Shown: positions 43,097 through 52,800, numbered from the stretch's first letter. The stretch is DNA of 64,000 nucleotides from Desulfonatronospira thiodismutans ASO3-1 (GCF_000174435.1 NZ_ACJN02000005.1:47822-111821), one strand, 5' to 3'. The notes: generated from the sequence alone by a model not told the origin. A program made the numbers and translations.

Positions 43097-43827
43097 AGCT
43101 TTTCCTCCTTATGGTTTAGTGGCTATTAGTATCTCCATCACAAGCAGGTTGTCAACAGTAAAAAGCCTGTTTTTTACTGACAAACCCTTTTTTTTATATT
43201 TTTTTTGTGAGGCTGTTTGACATTAAAGGAAAAAAGAAGTTGCAAGGCATCATTTTTAAAGCGCTACAAAAATTATCTTGATGTCTACATGGCAATGCAC
43301 AGATTTACTGATTGCAGAGTAAGTTATCAATTACTTGCTGACAGCTGAATACAAAATCTAATAATTTCAAGTATTTACATTATGAGTTCTTATGTCCAGC
43401 TTATACTTAGAGAAATGATTTAACTCTGGTTATGCCCGAAGTCCTGAAGGACAGGATTTCATACAACCTCCCCCGGCCTTAAGAAGTATGGGAGTATGGG
43501 CGTATGGGCGTCAAGATATCTTCACGCCCACGCAAAATGACCGCAGGAGCGGTCGAAAAAAGTTCCCACGCAGAGCGTGGGAACGATAAAGGAGGGGAGT
43601 TTACTAAGACCAGACGTCAGAGGTCAGAGGTCAGTAAAAACAAAAAGCGCGGGTTATGCCCGAAGTCCTGAAGGACAGGATTTCATACAACCTCCCCCGG
43701 CCTTAAGAAGTATGGGAGTATGGGAGTATGGGCGTATGGGAGTATGGGCGTATGGGTTACGCCGTGCCTGTAATCCAGATGGGCAGGAGTAAGAAAAAGT
43801 TTCCAACATGTTTGTTTGAAATTTGTG
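43097..43827. other. Intergenic region with direct repeats and VNTR-like tract
   Basis: No supported gene. A block of about 70 bp beginning GGTTATGCCCGAAGTCCTG occurs at about 43430-43502 and again at 43651-43722. Each copy ends in a GTATGGGAGTATGGGCG-type tract that is longer in the second copy (to about 43760). Upstream of the 2470-aa gene is an AT-rich stretch that presumably holds its promoter; I could not assign -35/-10 boxes. Confidence 0.55.
43430..43760. repeat. Direct repeat of about 70 bp with GTATGGG tandem tract
   Basis: Two copies of the same block lie 221 bp apart, each containing the small hairpin TCCTGAAGGA and ending in repeated GTATGGGNG units. The second tract has roughly twice as many units. 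Confidence 0.8.
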
Positions 43828-46800
43828 CTAAGCCAGGCCGCTATAGTCATCTAATTCATCTTGAGGCACTCCCTGCACTTTAATGCCGACTGACTCCCCC
43901 CCTTCTGAAGAACGGGCCACAGCAGTGTCTGTGCCCGGCAAAAGCTTGTCCGGCCCCATATCCTCAGGATCCAGCCCACCATACACATATTCCTGATCTG
44001 TCAGGTATCCGTCACCCTGCACTACCGTCAAAGCCCAGTCAAAGGCAGTCGAATCCAGGGTGGCTGCTACCGGGTCGGCACCAATACTTCCAGTGTATGC
44101 ACCCACAAACTGGTAGTCACCATTTACAGTCTCGCGGATAACCGGAGAGCCGCTGGCACCACCGGCAAAAGACATATCCTGAGAAAACTCCAGACCACCG
44201 CTTTCCTGGCCGTATTCATCATAGCCAGGGAGGTAATCTGTTGCAGTACCTTGAGCATTCCATTGAAAATAAATGTTATTGCCTCTATCGTCCTCACCCT
44301 GCTCAATATTTTCACTTGGGTATCCTGATATGGTTACAGAATCCCCCGTAACATCCCTGTCCGTCTCCTGTCCGGCATTCCAGAACCAGTCGAAGTGTTC
44401 CACTCCTTCTACCTCTCTATCCAGGGTGACTATGGCCATATCCGTATCCGGCCATGCCTTGCCCCATTCGTCTTTTTGCAGGTAGGCATGCTCACCTGCG
44501 TACTCGTTGCCGTCCTGCTCATCAAACAGGTTGCCTCCGTTACGTCCCAGAAAGAAATCGACAGCATTCAGCTCTGACAGGTCAGAGGCCCAGTCCTCAT
44601 CATCTGTAATTACGTGAGCATTGGTCATTATATGCATGGGGCTGATTAAAAACCCAGTACCGGTGCCATACCAGCCCTCGTCATAACCATCGTGGTCTGC
44701 CACAACATGCCCGATCATGTCAAAAGGAGACTTGTCCGGATCCGACCACTGCCACTCAAAGTCACGGTCTTCTTCGTCTTCATACAGGCCGAAGGTTTTT
44801 ACCTCCGAGACTGTCTCCCCGTCCTCCTCTACACTTACCTCGAGCTCCACAGCCCCTGGATCAAAAGCCAATGTATCTTCCAGGGTCCACGAGACCTCTT
44901 CCTCTGCTGGTACGCTATGATTGAGATCCACTCTCTCTGTTACCCCGGTTGTATCCTGGGTAACGGTGAATTCCACCTGCCCTGCATTTCCGGTATGTTC
45001 CACGGTAACATTGACATGTACACTGGAACCAGCTTCTCCAGCAGTAGATAAGCTATCTATCGTGACGGTCAGTTTTTCTATACCTCCCCAGTTGGGGTGC
45101 CATTCGTCTCTTCCTTCCAGGGGAGAACCTGTTGCAAAATCCCGGGGCTTTTCAGCTATGCCTGGAACCTGCCAGGCGGAAAGATCCTGCTCAAACAGCT
45201 TGGCGTTATATAACATCCAGCCCATGTCTTCCACGCTGGAGACATCCCAGTCTCCGATGTCCTGGTTGAATTCAGCTGATTCGAACATACCAAACATATT
45301 CGCAACGCTGGAGACATCCCAGTATCCGATATCCTTATTAAAATCCGAGCCATAGAAAAGACCCGACATATCCATTACCTGCGAGGTATCGATATTATAC
45401 TCTGAATCCTCAAAGGTATATTCTACACCATTGTGCTCCACGGCATAAGAGCCATCTGCCACCGCATCCCGCAGCTCGTCTTCTGTGACTGTAGAAAAGG
45501 ACTCAAAATTACCCATCTCCAAATGGTCCGGGTCGACTCCATCCAGCACAACCTTGCCGAAACCCTCACCGTCTTTATTTACAATATCTACTTGAGCATC
45601 AGTATCTCCATCATCTCCGAAATCCAGCTCCCACTCACCATCAGAGCTTGTCAGGATGTTATCCACACTATCCCAGGCCCAGCTTTTAGCTAATGCGGTA
45701 AAGTCGAGCCTGTCTGATCCCTCATCGGTTTTAAACCCGCTGATTACAATATCGCCTTCTTCATAGGCTATAGTAAACCGCCCTTCTTCTGACAGACCCA
45801 GCTGGTTTACCCCTCCTTTGCCAAGCTGAACATTGTATTCCTGCCCCTCGTAGCCCTTTAGTGAGAGTTTACCGGAAAAACTGTTGGCAGCTTTATCATT
45901 CAGGGTGATTTCCTGGCCATAGGATGATAACTTGACAACGATATCGTTAAAATCCATGTCCTGCTCGGTAAAGCGCAGAAAAACCTGTGTATCCTCGTGC
46001 AGAAGTTGGAAGTCAAAGGTATCCAGATTATTAGCCCCACCATCTGATGAAGCAACAAAATCCAGCTCCACTGAGGCATTTTCAGAACCCCACCAGACAG
46101 TAACCTCTTCTAAAGAAGACAAGTCAGTGTCCTCGTCACCAAACCCCTTAAATAACACTTCATTTCTTCTACTTAAATTTATGTGCAGGAATTCAAGTTT
46201 TTCAGCATCAAGCACGGTCACCTCATTAGTTCCAACAGCAAAAGAAAACTGAATAAATTCAGCATTACCTGCTGAAATGCTGTCAAACCCAGCCTCATCT
46301 CTAAAACGAAAGTGAATTCTTTCAGTCTCTAAGAGTTCAAGTTCGGCACCAGTAAACCCTGTATCGCTGTTAACCCGCACCTGGCGAGTACCAACCTGAC
46401 TAAAATCCTGAGTCCCGTTATAGTTATTTACCTGCAGCGTACCTTGACCTGATATGTCTTCACCATTTGCCTGGTCTGCACTCAGTTCAAGCACTCCGTC
46501 TTCTTTAACCATAAAAGAATCCACATCAAGTATGGTGTCTGGGTGTACAGACAGTATTCCGCTATAGGTATCGCTGTTAACCCTCAGTGTTGCTATATTT
46601 TGCAGGCTGGACTCCTGGGTGAGATTAAGGGTCTGGTTTAGTAACGTACCGAACTCAAAGCTGAGGTCTGCGCCGTTCATGTCGAGATTTAAGGTCATAT
46701 CTCGTGATTGGTGCTGGCCTATGTCTTTAGCGTGAATTACCAGTTCAGAATCTTTTGTGGTTCCTTTCACAGCAAGACTGTCGGCCTGATCGGATGAAAT

Positions 46801-49122
46801 CTGCAAACTTACATCGTTTCCTTGAAAATCCACCTGGTTCAGTACTTGAGCCAGGGAAGAATGCGCATTGGAAAGGTCAGCGTCCTGCTGCACCAGAAGA
46901 GATAGTTTGCCTCCTTCATGACTCCTGGAATATTCAACGTCATCTCCGAAGTCCTGAACCTGTGAGGCGGTTAAATGCATGGTGGAATCAATAAACGTGA
47001 ACAGATCAGCCGAACCTATTCTGATAACCTCAAGTCCCTGGATATCCATCCGGGTTAAGTCAACATCACCCTTGGCGGCATTGATGGATTGAAAGCCGCT
47101 TATTGAGCCCTGAGCGTAGACATCATAGAGGTAAATTGAATTGTCATCTCCTCCAGCAGAGCTTATATCCAGTTCAGCACGAGATTGTGAATTGCCAGCC
47201 TCGTAAATCCGGATATAATCCTCGCCTGTACCTCCGGTGAAGGAATAACTTGCGCCGCTTGCAGCCTTGTCAAGATAAGCACGGATATGGTTGTCCCCGG
47301 TCTGGGAACCTGTGGTCACTAAATTATCTGCACCTGATGCCGCCTCTACGTATAAAAACAAGCGTGAATCCAGTTCTGCAGCATCCACTGTGGTCTGATC
47401 GGCAAGGGTTAGATTCCCTCGAATGCTGCCAAGATGCACATCCCTGCTACCCTCAATGGAAACATTTGCTGCGTCTGCCAGGTCTATCCTGTCAGGATCA
47501 AACAGTGTATTGCCTCCACCGTATTCCGGGTCATCGTAGGTGGAGTTGATACGCAGATCCTGCAGTTCGTTGTTTGTAGCCACCTTAGAAATCGCAGCCC
47601 CATGCATGCTCAGCTCAAGGCTATCCAGATCGGAACTTGTCAATTCCATTTTATTATGGATAACAGAGCCGACCTCTATGGATCTCTCCTGAACCTGATC
47701 ATCCAGAATCAGGGTATCTACATCGCCCTGCCAGATCTCTACGTCTTTATCAGCTCCTTCTACTGTTACTTCACTCTCCTCCCCGTTAAGGGCTTCACTG
47801 ATTTCCTTATACTGATCCCCGGACAGGGTGAGCTTTGAGGCGTTTTGCAGATCCATGGTGTCAATGCCGGAGAACTCAGCCAGGTCCGTGAGGTCCCAGT
47901 GCTCGTCTGCATCTCCAAACCCTACCAAGTAAATACCCTCGACTCCAACTAAAGTGGACCCGGCGGTATGGCTGTCTTCAGCTATGGTTACTGAAGTCGG
48001 GTTTTTGTGTATAGGTGGTTCAAAGTATTCATCGTATCCGGATTCATTTGTAGTATCGAACCCGGATACTCTGGTTGTCAGGTCAGGTTCTAATTCCGCT
48101 ATCTTACTCACCTCAAAATCCAGTTCATACTCGGCGTCTTCCTGCCACCACCATTCACCGGTTTCATTGCTTACCTGTACATAATATTCCCCGGGGTCCA
48201 GTTCTGTCTGGATGGAGTTTTTATCCGCCTTCACGGTTTGTAGAGAGTCCCCTTCATCACCCTCGCGCAAAAGATCCAGGGAAACATTTCCCGTGGCTTC
48301 GAGTCCTACTTCGGCATCCACGTCCAGCTCAAATTTATAGAAATGGTCTTCACCTGCAGGGACTTCTTCCTGGAAAGACTTGCCTTCTTCACTGACAGCC
48401 TCCCAGATATCTATAACCCTGGCTGCATCAGGATCCCGGCCCGGCTCATCCGGGCGTCCCGCTTCAGCAGTGTTCAGGCCCAGGCTGTATTCGGTCTTAT
48501 CCTGCCACCACCACCTGCTATCCTGGTGCTCCACTACTACCTTGTACTCGCCGGCATCAAGTGAATCTTTTTGAAGAAAATCTTCACCTTCCTGCAACTT
48601 TTCGCCCTGGCTATCTTTGAGCGTTAAAGAGACACTGCCGGTTGCTTCAATATCAACTGCCCGGGCTTCATCCAGTTCAAACTGGTAATAATGACTGCCA
48701 TCCCCGGGTTGTAGGGCAGCCTCCCTGTCTTCTTCAGGGACAAGATCAACTGCTTCATCAGGATCATCGGCAGGCAAGAAATCCAAGGGGGTAATATCCA
48801 GGTGGTATTCGGTCTTATCCTGCCACCACCAACTGCCGGCTTCATTTTCCACCTGGATGTAGTAACTCCTGCCTTCTTCAAGACCCCCGTAACGTATCCC
48901 CTGATCTCCATTGGCCAGAGTATTACCATCTTCATCCTGAAGCTCTACAGAGACATCGCCCTTGGTTACATGGATCTCCATAGCGGATTGATCGGCATCA
49001 AACTGGTAGTAATGGTACTCTTGAGGCGAGAGATGAAAAGCAAAGGACTTTTCCTGGGTTAATTCAATAAATCTGGCCTCATCTCGAGTGCCACCAGGAT
49101 AATTCGTACCATCAGAACTCAT
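43828..49122 (-). CDS. Giant surface protein with PPC-like repeats and C-terminal V8/trypsin-like protease (1764 aa)
   Basis: The N-terminus has three copies of a PPC-like beta domain (residues about 20-340), each ending around WWWQDKTEYxLxI. The middle (about 350-1180) is a beta-rich repeat region. Two DUF285/BspA-like modules (DVSSVANMFGMFESAEFNQD and a second) lie near 1250. An Ig-like domain follows. An S1/V8-type serine protease fills about 1450-1700: MTNAHVITDD (His), DTDMAIVTLD (Asp) and GGASGSPVI (Ser). The end is acidic with no N-terminal signal peptide, consistent with type I or another leaderless export. AAAGGAGGT precedes the start. It may process the other giants; this is inference. 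The decayed protease at 14749-16298 is a second S1-type member. Confidence 0.87.
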   Translation of the reverse strand: MSSDGTNYPGGTRDEARFIELTQEKSFAFHLSPQEYHYYQFDADQSAMEIHVTKGDVSVELQDEDGNTLANGDQGIRYGGLEEGRSYYIQVENEAGSWWWQDKTEYHLDITPLDFLPADDPDEAVDLVPEEDREAALQPGDGSHYYQFELDEARAVDIEATGSVSLTLKDSQGEKLQEGEDFLQKDSLDAGEYKVVVEHQDSRWWWQDKTEYSLGLNTAEAGRPDEPGRDPDAARVIDIWEAVSEEGKSFQEEVPAGEDHFYKFELDVDAEVGLEATGNVSLDLLREGDEGDSLQTVKADKNSIQTELDPGEYYVQVSNETGEWWWQEDAEYELDFEVSKIAELEPDLTTRVSGFDTTNESGYDEYFEPPIHKNPTSVTIAEDSHTAGSTLVGVEGIYLVGFGDADEHWDLTDLAEFSGIDTMDLQNASKLTLSGDQYKEISEALNGEESEVTVEGADKDVEIWQGDVDTLILDDQVQERSIEVGSVIHNKMELTSSDLDSLELSMHGAAISKVATNNELQDLRINSTYDDPEYGGGNTLFDPDRIDLADAANVSIEGSRDVHLGSIRGNLTLADQTTVDAAELDSRLFLYVEAASGADNLVTTGSQTGDNHIRAYLDKAASGASYSFTGGTGEDYIRIYEAGNSQSRAELDISSAGGDDNSIYLYDVYAQGSISGFQSINAAKGDVDLTRMDIQGLEVIRIGSADLFTFIDSTMHLTASQVQDFGDDVEYSRSHEGGKLSLLVQQDADLSNAHSSLAQVLNQVDFQGNDVSLQISSDQADSLAVKGTTKDSELVIHAKDIGQHQSRDMTLNLDMNGADLSFEFGTLLNQTLNLTQESSLQNIATLRVNSDTYSGILSVHPDTILDVDSFMVKEDGVLELSADQANGEDISGQGTLQVNNYNGTQDFSQVGTRQVRVNSDTGFTGAELELLETERIHFRFRDEAGFDSISAGNAEFIQFSFAVGTNEVTVLDAEKLEFLHINLSRRNEVLFKGFGDEDTDLSSLEEVTVWWGSENASVELDFVASSDGGANNLDTFDFQLLHEDTQVFLRFTEQDMDFNDIVVKLSSYGQEITLNDKAANSFSGKLSLKGYEGQEYNVQLGKGGVNQLGLSEEGRFTIAYEEGDIVISGFKTDEGSDRLDFTALAKSWAWDSVDNILTSSDGEWELDFGDDGDTDAQVDIVNKDGEGFGKVVLDGVDPDHLEMGNFESFSTVTEDELRDAVADGSYAVEHNGVEYTFEDSEYNIDTSQVMDMSGLFYGSDFNKDIGYWDVSSVANMFGMFESAEFNQDIGDWDVSSVEDMGWMLYNAKLFEQDLSAWQVPGIAEKPRDFATGSPLEGRDEWHPNWGGIEKLTVTIDSLSTAGEAGSSVHVNVTVEHTGNAGQVEFTVTQDTTGVTERVDLNHSVPAEEEVSWTLEDTLAFDPGAVELEVSVEEDGETVSEVKTFGLYEDEEDRDFEWQWSDPDKSPFDMIGHVVADHDGYDEGWYGTGTGFLISPMHIMTNAHVITDDEDWASDLSELNAVDFFLGRNGGNLFDEQDGNEYAGEHAYLQKDEWGKAWPDTDMAIVTLDREVEGVEHFDWFWNAGQETDRDVTGDSVTISGYPSENIEQGEDDRGNNIYFQWNAQGTATDYLPGYDEYGQESGGLEFSQDMSFAGGASGSPVIRETVNGDYQFVGAYTGSIGADPVAATLDSTAFDWALTVVQGDGYLTDQEYVYGGLDPEDMGPDKLLPGTDTAVARSSEGGESVGIKVQGVPQDELDDYSGLA

Positions 49123-49172
49123 GCTTACCTCCTTTAAGTCAGTGAATAGAATTGTGATTCTGGATTGCTATA

Positions 49173-49245
49173 GAATAGTCAGGATCAGTCCAGGGTGTTT
49201 TGCCGGTAAGCGCATTCCAGAACATCCGCAAGACCCTAATCTTCT
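49173..49245 (-). pseudogene. Tail of the LRMLWNALTGKTPW gene family
   Basis: The minus strand reads EKIRVLRMFWNALTGKTPW then TDPDYS, matching the last residues of the intact gene at 59648-60016. Nothing else of the gene remains. Confidence 0.75.
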
Positions 49246-49436
49246 CAGATGCAACTGCAAAAAGTCCTTCTTGCAGTTGCAGGAGACAGGAGACAGGGGT
49301 CAGGAGTCAATAAAAACAAAGAGTTAAAAGTTTGACTTATTGCTGAATTACTCATGATCCGACTTTTTGCAGGCGTATCTTCTCATGGTAAGAGGAGAAA
49401 CGCAAGAACAACCTGTCTCCTTCCTTTGAGGCACAG

Positions 49437-49509
49437 CTTCGCCAGCTTCCTTTTTAACGCCGGCCTGAATCTGTATGAGGTTGGAAAGTTGCTGGGGCAT
49501 ACTTAGATG
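49437..49509 (+). pseudogene. Scrap of tyrosine integrase C-terminus
   Basis: The plus strand encodes SFASFLFNAGLNLYEVGKLL then GHT and a stop, matching the HxxR-to-LGH region of the integrases at 4222-4969 and 12118-13302 (SLYEVQKLLGHA). Both sides are unrelated, so this is a short remnant. Confidence 0.75.
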
Positions 49510-49630
49510 AGGACAACAATGAGACAAACCCTCCACACCACCAACGGGAGAGATGAAAAAAACGCAAGAAGAGACTGTCTTCTTCCTAAGGCGGCCTTTG
49601 CCCGCAACCCAATAAAGAAAAGAGCTATTT

Positions 49631-49789
49631 GACAGGATTAACAGGATTAAGAGATGGATTAAGAGAAAAATCATTTTGTCCTGGCCGGAAGCCAGGCCAA
49701 AAGGTTATCAATCGCCTTTGGCGATGGCTAATGCAATCTGCGGCTTCCGGCCGCTGATTGCTTATCCTGTCAATCCTGTTAATCCTGTC
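49631..49789. repeat. Imperfect long stem-loop with 18-bp perfect arms
   Basis: GACAGGATTAACAGGATT (49631-49648) is exactly complementary to 49772-49789. Further complementary blocks (GGCCGGAAGCC type) lie inside. It looks like a non-autonomous palindromic repeat element between genes. Confidence 0.75.
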
Positions 49790-49841
49790 TAAATTTCTTG
49801 TTTTTTGTGACAGGGTCTGAGGAGTAAGCCACTAACAGCCC

Positions 49842-51077
49842 TTACAGATAATGAACCGGGATTTGAACAATATTTTCAGCCGGTTGCTGGATGGATGCGG
49901 CCCGGTTGACCACAATGCCGAACGGCGCGCCCGTGTCGTGGATGAAGTTCTTCAGCCCGCGCAAATCCTGTTGTTTCAGCGCCGAGTTCAGTTTGATCTC
50001 AATGGGTAACAGGCCGAAAAAGCCTTCCACCACCAGGTCGACCTCTGATTTATCCACGGTGCGGTAATAGAAAAACTCCAGGCCGGTTTCCATGGTGCAG
50101 TGCAGGCCGCGAATAATCTCCTCGGTAACAAAGCTTTCAAAGGAGTGGCCGGCCACCGGGTGAAGCAGCAGGGCGTCGAGGTCGGCAATCCGGAGCAGGT
50201 AATGCAGTATCCCCTGATCGCGGAAAAAGCCCTTGGCCGCCTTCTGTATTTTTTTCAGGGAGTTTTTTTCATAAGGGGGCAGATTGCGCCAAACAAAGGT
50301 TTGGTGGATGATGTCGAGGTAATCCTTGATGGTTGACACGCTTACCTCCAGGGAGCGCGCCATCTCGCTCATATTGAGTTGGTGGCCGGAAAATTGGGCG
50401 AGCAGGAGAAGGAATCGGCGAAAATTGTTGATGTTAAGCCGGGGAAACAGGCTCCGGATGTCCCGCGCGATGTAATCCCGGATGTAATTATCCATCCACA
50501 GTTTGTAGTAAGCGTGGTCTGCTGCCGCGTGAATGGCGGGTTCGGGGAACCCGCCCCGCAGCCAGACGCGGGCGCTTTGTTCCGGGGTGACGGTGGAGGA
50601 AAGGTCCGTCAGGGCCTGCATTCCCCTGTTGCTGACGATGGCATCGTACAGGGGCGAGAGGGGGCGCTGGAAAAGCTCCCCTTGCTTGAAAGGCCACATC
50701 TCGACGGTGGCAATCCTGCCGGCCAGGCTTTCGGTAATTCCCTTGCCGATCTCCGGTGAACTGGAGCCGGTAAGGAGAAAGCGGCCCTTGCGGTTGCGAT
50801 CGGCATCGATCACGCCGCGCAATACCCTGAACAACTCCGGGTACTGTTGGGCTTCGTGGATAATGACCCGACCGGAGTTAATACTAAAAAAAGCCACCGG
50901 ATCGGAGCTAATCAGTTGGTAATCGTTGGGGTTTTCCAGGTCGTAGTAGCGCCAGTCCGGCAGCAGTTTGCGGGCCAGGGTGGATTTGCCGCATTGCCGG
51001 GCACCGATTACTGCCACGGCGGGAAACAGCTTGAGTAGAGCGGCGATTTTATCTTCGAGATCCCGTTTTCTGTCCAT
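49842..51077 (-). CDS. AAA-family ATPase with DUF4143 domain
   Basis: The 411-aa protein is of the AAA_14/DUF4143 family. Walker A is GARQCGKST (residues about 26-34). The Walker B equivalent reads RVIIHEAQQYPE, where most members have IIDE, so the first acidic residue is replaced by His. A sensor-like FLLTGSSS follows. The C-terminal DUF4143 domain ends with a restriction-endonuclease-like core (FESFVTEEI, FYYRTVDKSEVDLVVE, LLPIEIK). The cellular role of this family is unclear; nucleic-acid or defence functions have been suggested. Base composition is more GC-rich than the neighbours, which suggests separate acquisition. The start codon lies inside a 10-bp inverted repeat. Confidence 0.87.
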   Translation of the reverse strand: MDRKRDLEDKIAALLKLFPAVAVIGARQCGKSTLARKLLPDWRYYDLENPNDYQLISSDPVAFFSINSGRVIIHEAQQYPELFRVLRGVIDADRNRKGRFLLTGSSSPEIGKGITESLAGRIATVEMWPFKQGELFQRPLSPLYDAIVSNRGMQALTDLSSTVTPEQSARVWLRGGFPEPAIHAAADHAYYKLWMDNYIRDYIARDIRSLFPRLNINNFRRFLLLLAQFSGHQLNMSEMARSLEVSVSTIKDYLDIIHQTFVWRNLPPYEKNSLKKIQKAAKGFFRDQGILHYLLRIADLDALLLHPVAGHSFESFVTEEIIRGLHCTMETGLEFFYYRTVDKSEVDLVVEGFFGLLPIEIKLNSALKQQDLRGLKNFIHDTGAPFGIVVNRAASIQQPAENIVQIPVHYL

Positions 51078-51107
51078 GATATTTACATGTTAGTCGCAAA
51101 TATCATG
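51075..51107. promoter_or_regulatory. Inverted repeat over the start codon of the ATPase gene
   Basis: CATGATATTT (51075-51084) pairs with AAATATCATG (51098-51107), spaced by 13 bases. It covers the start codon and leader of the ATPase gene, so it could be an operator or an RNA hairpin that blocks initiation. Confidence 0.5.
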
Positions 51108-51888
51108 GGTGTCAAGATTGCTGGAAATACCCTGCTGATTACCCCCTGAATACTTACGTACTTCTATCCGGAAAAAAATTACCAACACTCCAAAACCCGT
51201 GTAACCATTCAGGGGGTCTTTGGTAGTGATTGCTGGCACCGGCCTGGGGACTGTCCCTCGCTAAGCACTAACTGAGCAGGTTCACAGTAAGCATTAAGGG
51301 GGTACACAGTTGCAGTCCCTTTGTCACAAGGCCTGGGGACTGTCCCCCGCTAAGAATATTTATGCAGATTCAAAAAAACCTGCTTCTGCAATTATTGTCT
51401 GGACAGTCAAAAGTTCTATCGCAACACCCTGAAATAGTAATGTTTTTTAAAAATCCAGCTGTCCAATTACATTTAGGAAATAACTATCTGAAATCACAAG
51501 TCTTTTGTCTTTAACAATTAACTGATAACTTTTAACTCTCCAGTTATTGTGTTTGTGCAGGAAAGGTATCGCGGGGACTGTCCCCAGGCCGGTATCTGCC
51601 CCCTGAATGGTTACGGTTCACACAACTTCGCGTTTGTCAGATTATTTTGTGCAGGAAAGGTGTCGCGGGGACTGTACCCAGGCCGGTTCCGGCACCCCCT
51701 GAATGCTTACACTTGATGGATTTAAGATTGCGTACGTTTTTCTCAGCAGGCATTAAAGTATCCACATATGCTGAAGGATAACCATAACTGTACATAACTG
51801 AGGCCAAGTCTCTGAAAACAGCAACTGCATGTTTTTATTGAGTTTAACCCTATAGAACAGCCCATTTTCACCCTTACAGGGGCAGAAA
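51108..51888. other. Intergenic region filled with decayed MITE copies
   Basis: No gene is supported. GTAACCATTCAGGGGG starts at 51201. Matching outward ends (CCCCCTGAATxxTTAC) lie at about 51142-51157, 51599-51614 and 51695-51710. Two inner GGGGACTGTCCCC-type palindromes, and degenerate versions of them, recur. The pieces look like nested or rearranged copies of the element at 57400-57573. No clean target duplication is seen. Confidence 0.65.
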
Positions 51889-52722
51889 GTGACAGGTTAT
51901 TACTTTTTATTGGCTTCGAGGGAACTTATTTTTGATGAGTTTTTAAAAAGGGTCTGCCCTCCAAGAGAACTGAACTGGCGCAAATACAGGCGTGCCAGCC
52001 GGCGCAGCGTGCTCAGTCGCATTTACCAGCTGGGACTGAGAGGCTTTTTTGAGTATGCCGACTACCTTGATGCCAACCCGCTGGAAGCAGCCTTCCTGCC
52101 AAATCTGCTCAAGGTCACTGTAAGCCGCTTTTTCCGGGAGACTGAACTCTGGGATCACCTGGCTGCAGACATACTGCCGGCAATGGCTGCTGCACATCCT
52201 GCCAGCCGCCCTCTTCAGGTGCTGCATATCGGGTGCTGCAACGGTGAGGAGCCTTACTCCGTGTCCCTATTATGGAAAAATGAAATAGAACCGGTATTTC
52301 CAGGGGCGAGGATATCAATCACCGCCATGGACATTGACCAGACTTGCCTGGACCGGGCAAGGCAGGGCTGGTACCCTCGAAAAACCCTGCGAGAAGTACC
52401 TGTCGAGCTGCAGAAAAAATGGTTTGAGCCGGAAGATGGCGGCTGGCGGCTGGACGAAGAAATAAGGAGCATGGTCAATTTCACAAAGCTGGACCTGCTG
52501 AAAGACCATCTGCCCGGGCAGCAGGATATGGTATTCTGCAGATACCTGGTCTTTACATATTTCCAGGGTAAAAGGCGCAGGGAAATGGCCCGCAAAATTT
52601 CAGAGTGCATAAATCCCGGCGGACTGCTCATCCTGGGCAGGAAAGAATCCATAGGCTCACAGGAACAGGACCTGTTTACTGCTGTCCACCAGAACTTGAA
52701 GATATACAAAAATGAGCGATGA
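51889..52722 (+). CDS. CheR-like protein methyltransferase, stand-alone
   Basis: The 277-aa protein is of the CheR family, which methylates glutamates of chemoreceptors using S-adenosylmethionine. It has the N-terminal CheR helix domain, the junction LLKVTVSRFFRETELWDHL, the SAM-binding VLHIGCCNGEEPYSVSLL (usually GC.SGEEPYS), ITAMDIDQTCLDRARQG and QDMVFCRYLVFTYF (normally CRNVLIYF). The start is a GTG at 51889. No receptor or other chemotaxis gene is near, so the target is unknown. Divergence at the conserved CRN and SGEEPYS positions suggests an altered or weakly selected enzyme. Confidence 0.85.
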   Translation: MTGYYFLLASRELIFDEFLKRVCPPRELNWRKYRRASRRSVLSRIYQLGLRGFFEYADYLDANPLEAAFLPNLLKVTVSRFFRETELWDHLAADILPAMAAAHPASRPLQVLHIGCCNGEEPYSVSLLWKNEIEPVFPGARISITAMDIDQTCLDRARQGWYPRKTLREVPVELQKKWFEPEDGGWRLDEEIRSMVNFTKLDLLKDHLPGQQDMVFCRYLVFTYFQGKRRREMARKISECINPGGLLILGRKESIGSQEQDLFTAVHQNLKIYKNER

Positions 52723-52725
52723 TAA

Positions 52726-52800
52726 CGTTAGAGTTCAGGGGGAACTCAGTTGTAGTCCCTGGCACCAGGTCTGGGGACTGTCCCCCGATAAGCACTAACT
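52726..52800. repeat. Truncated MITE copy
   Basis: It begins GTTAGAGTTCAGGGGG and contains CTGGGGACTGTCCCCC and AAGCACTAACTGTG, matching the left half of the element at 57400-57573. The right end is absent. Confidence 0.7.

Larger units (their letters stand above)
49123..49841. other. Graveyard of gene fragments and repeats
   Basis: No intact gene. It holds a 3' tail of the family seen at 59648 (49173-49245), a GCAACTGCAA hairpin around 49250-49280, an integrase C-terminal scrap (49437-49509), a RAYT 3'-end scrap around 49520-49550 (SPVGGVEGL on the minus strand) and a large inverted repeat (49631-49789). Confidence 0.65.

Noticed and set aside
43577..43792. Plus-strand ORF with MGVWEYG repeats
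   Set aside because: It is a translation of the GTATGGG tandem tract and has no gene-like features.
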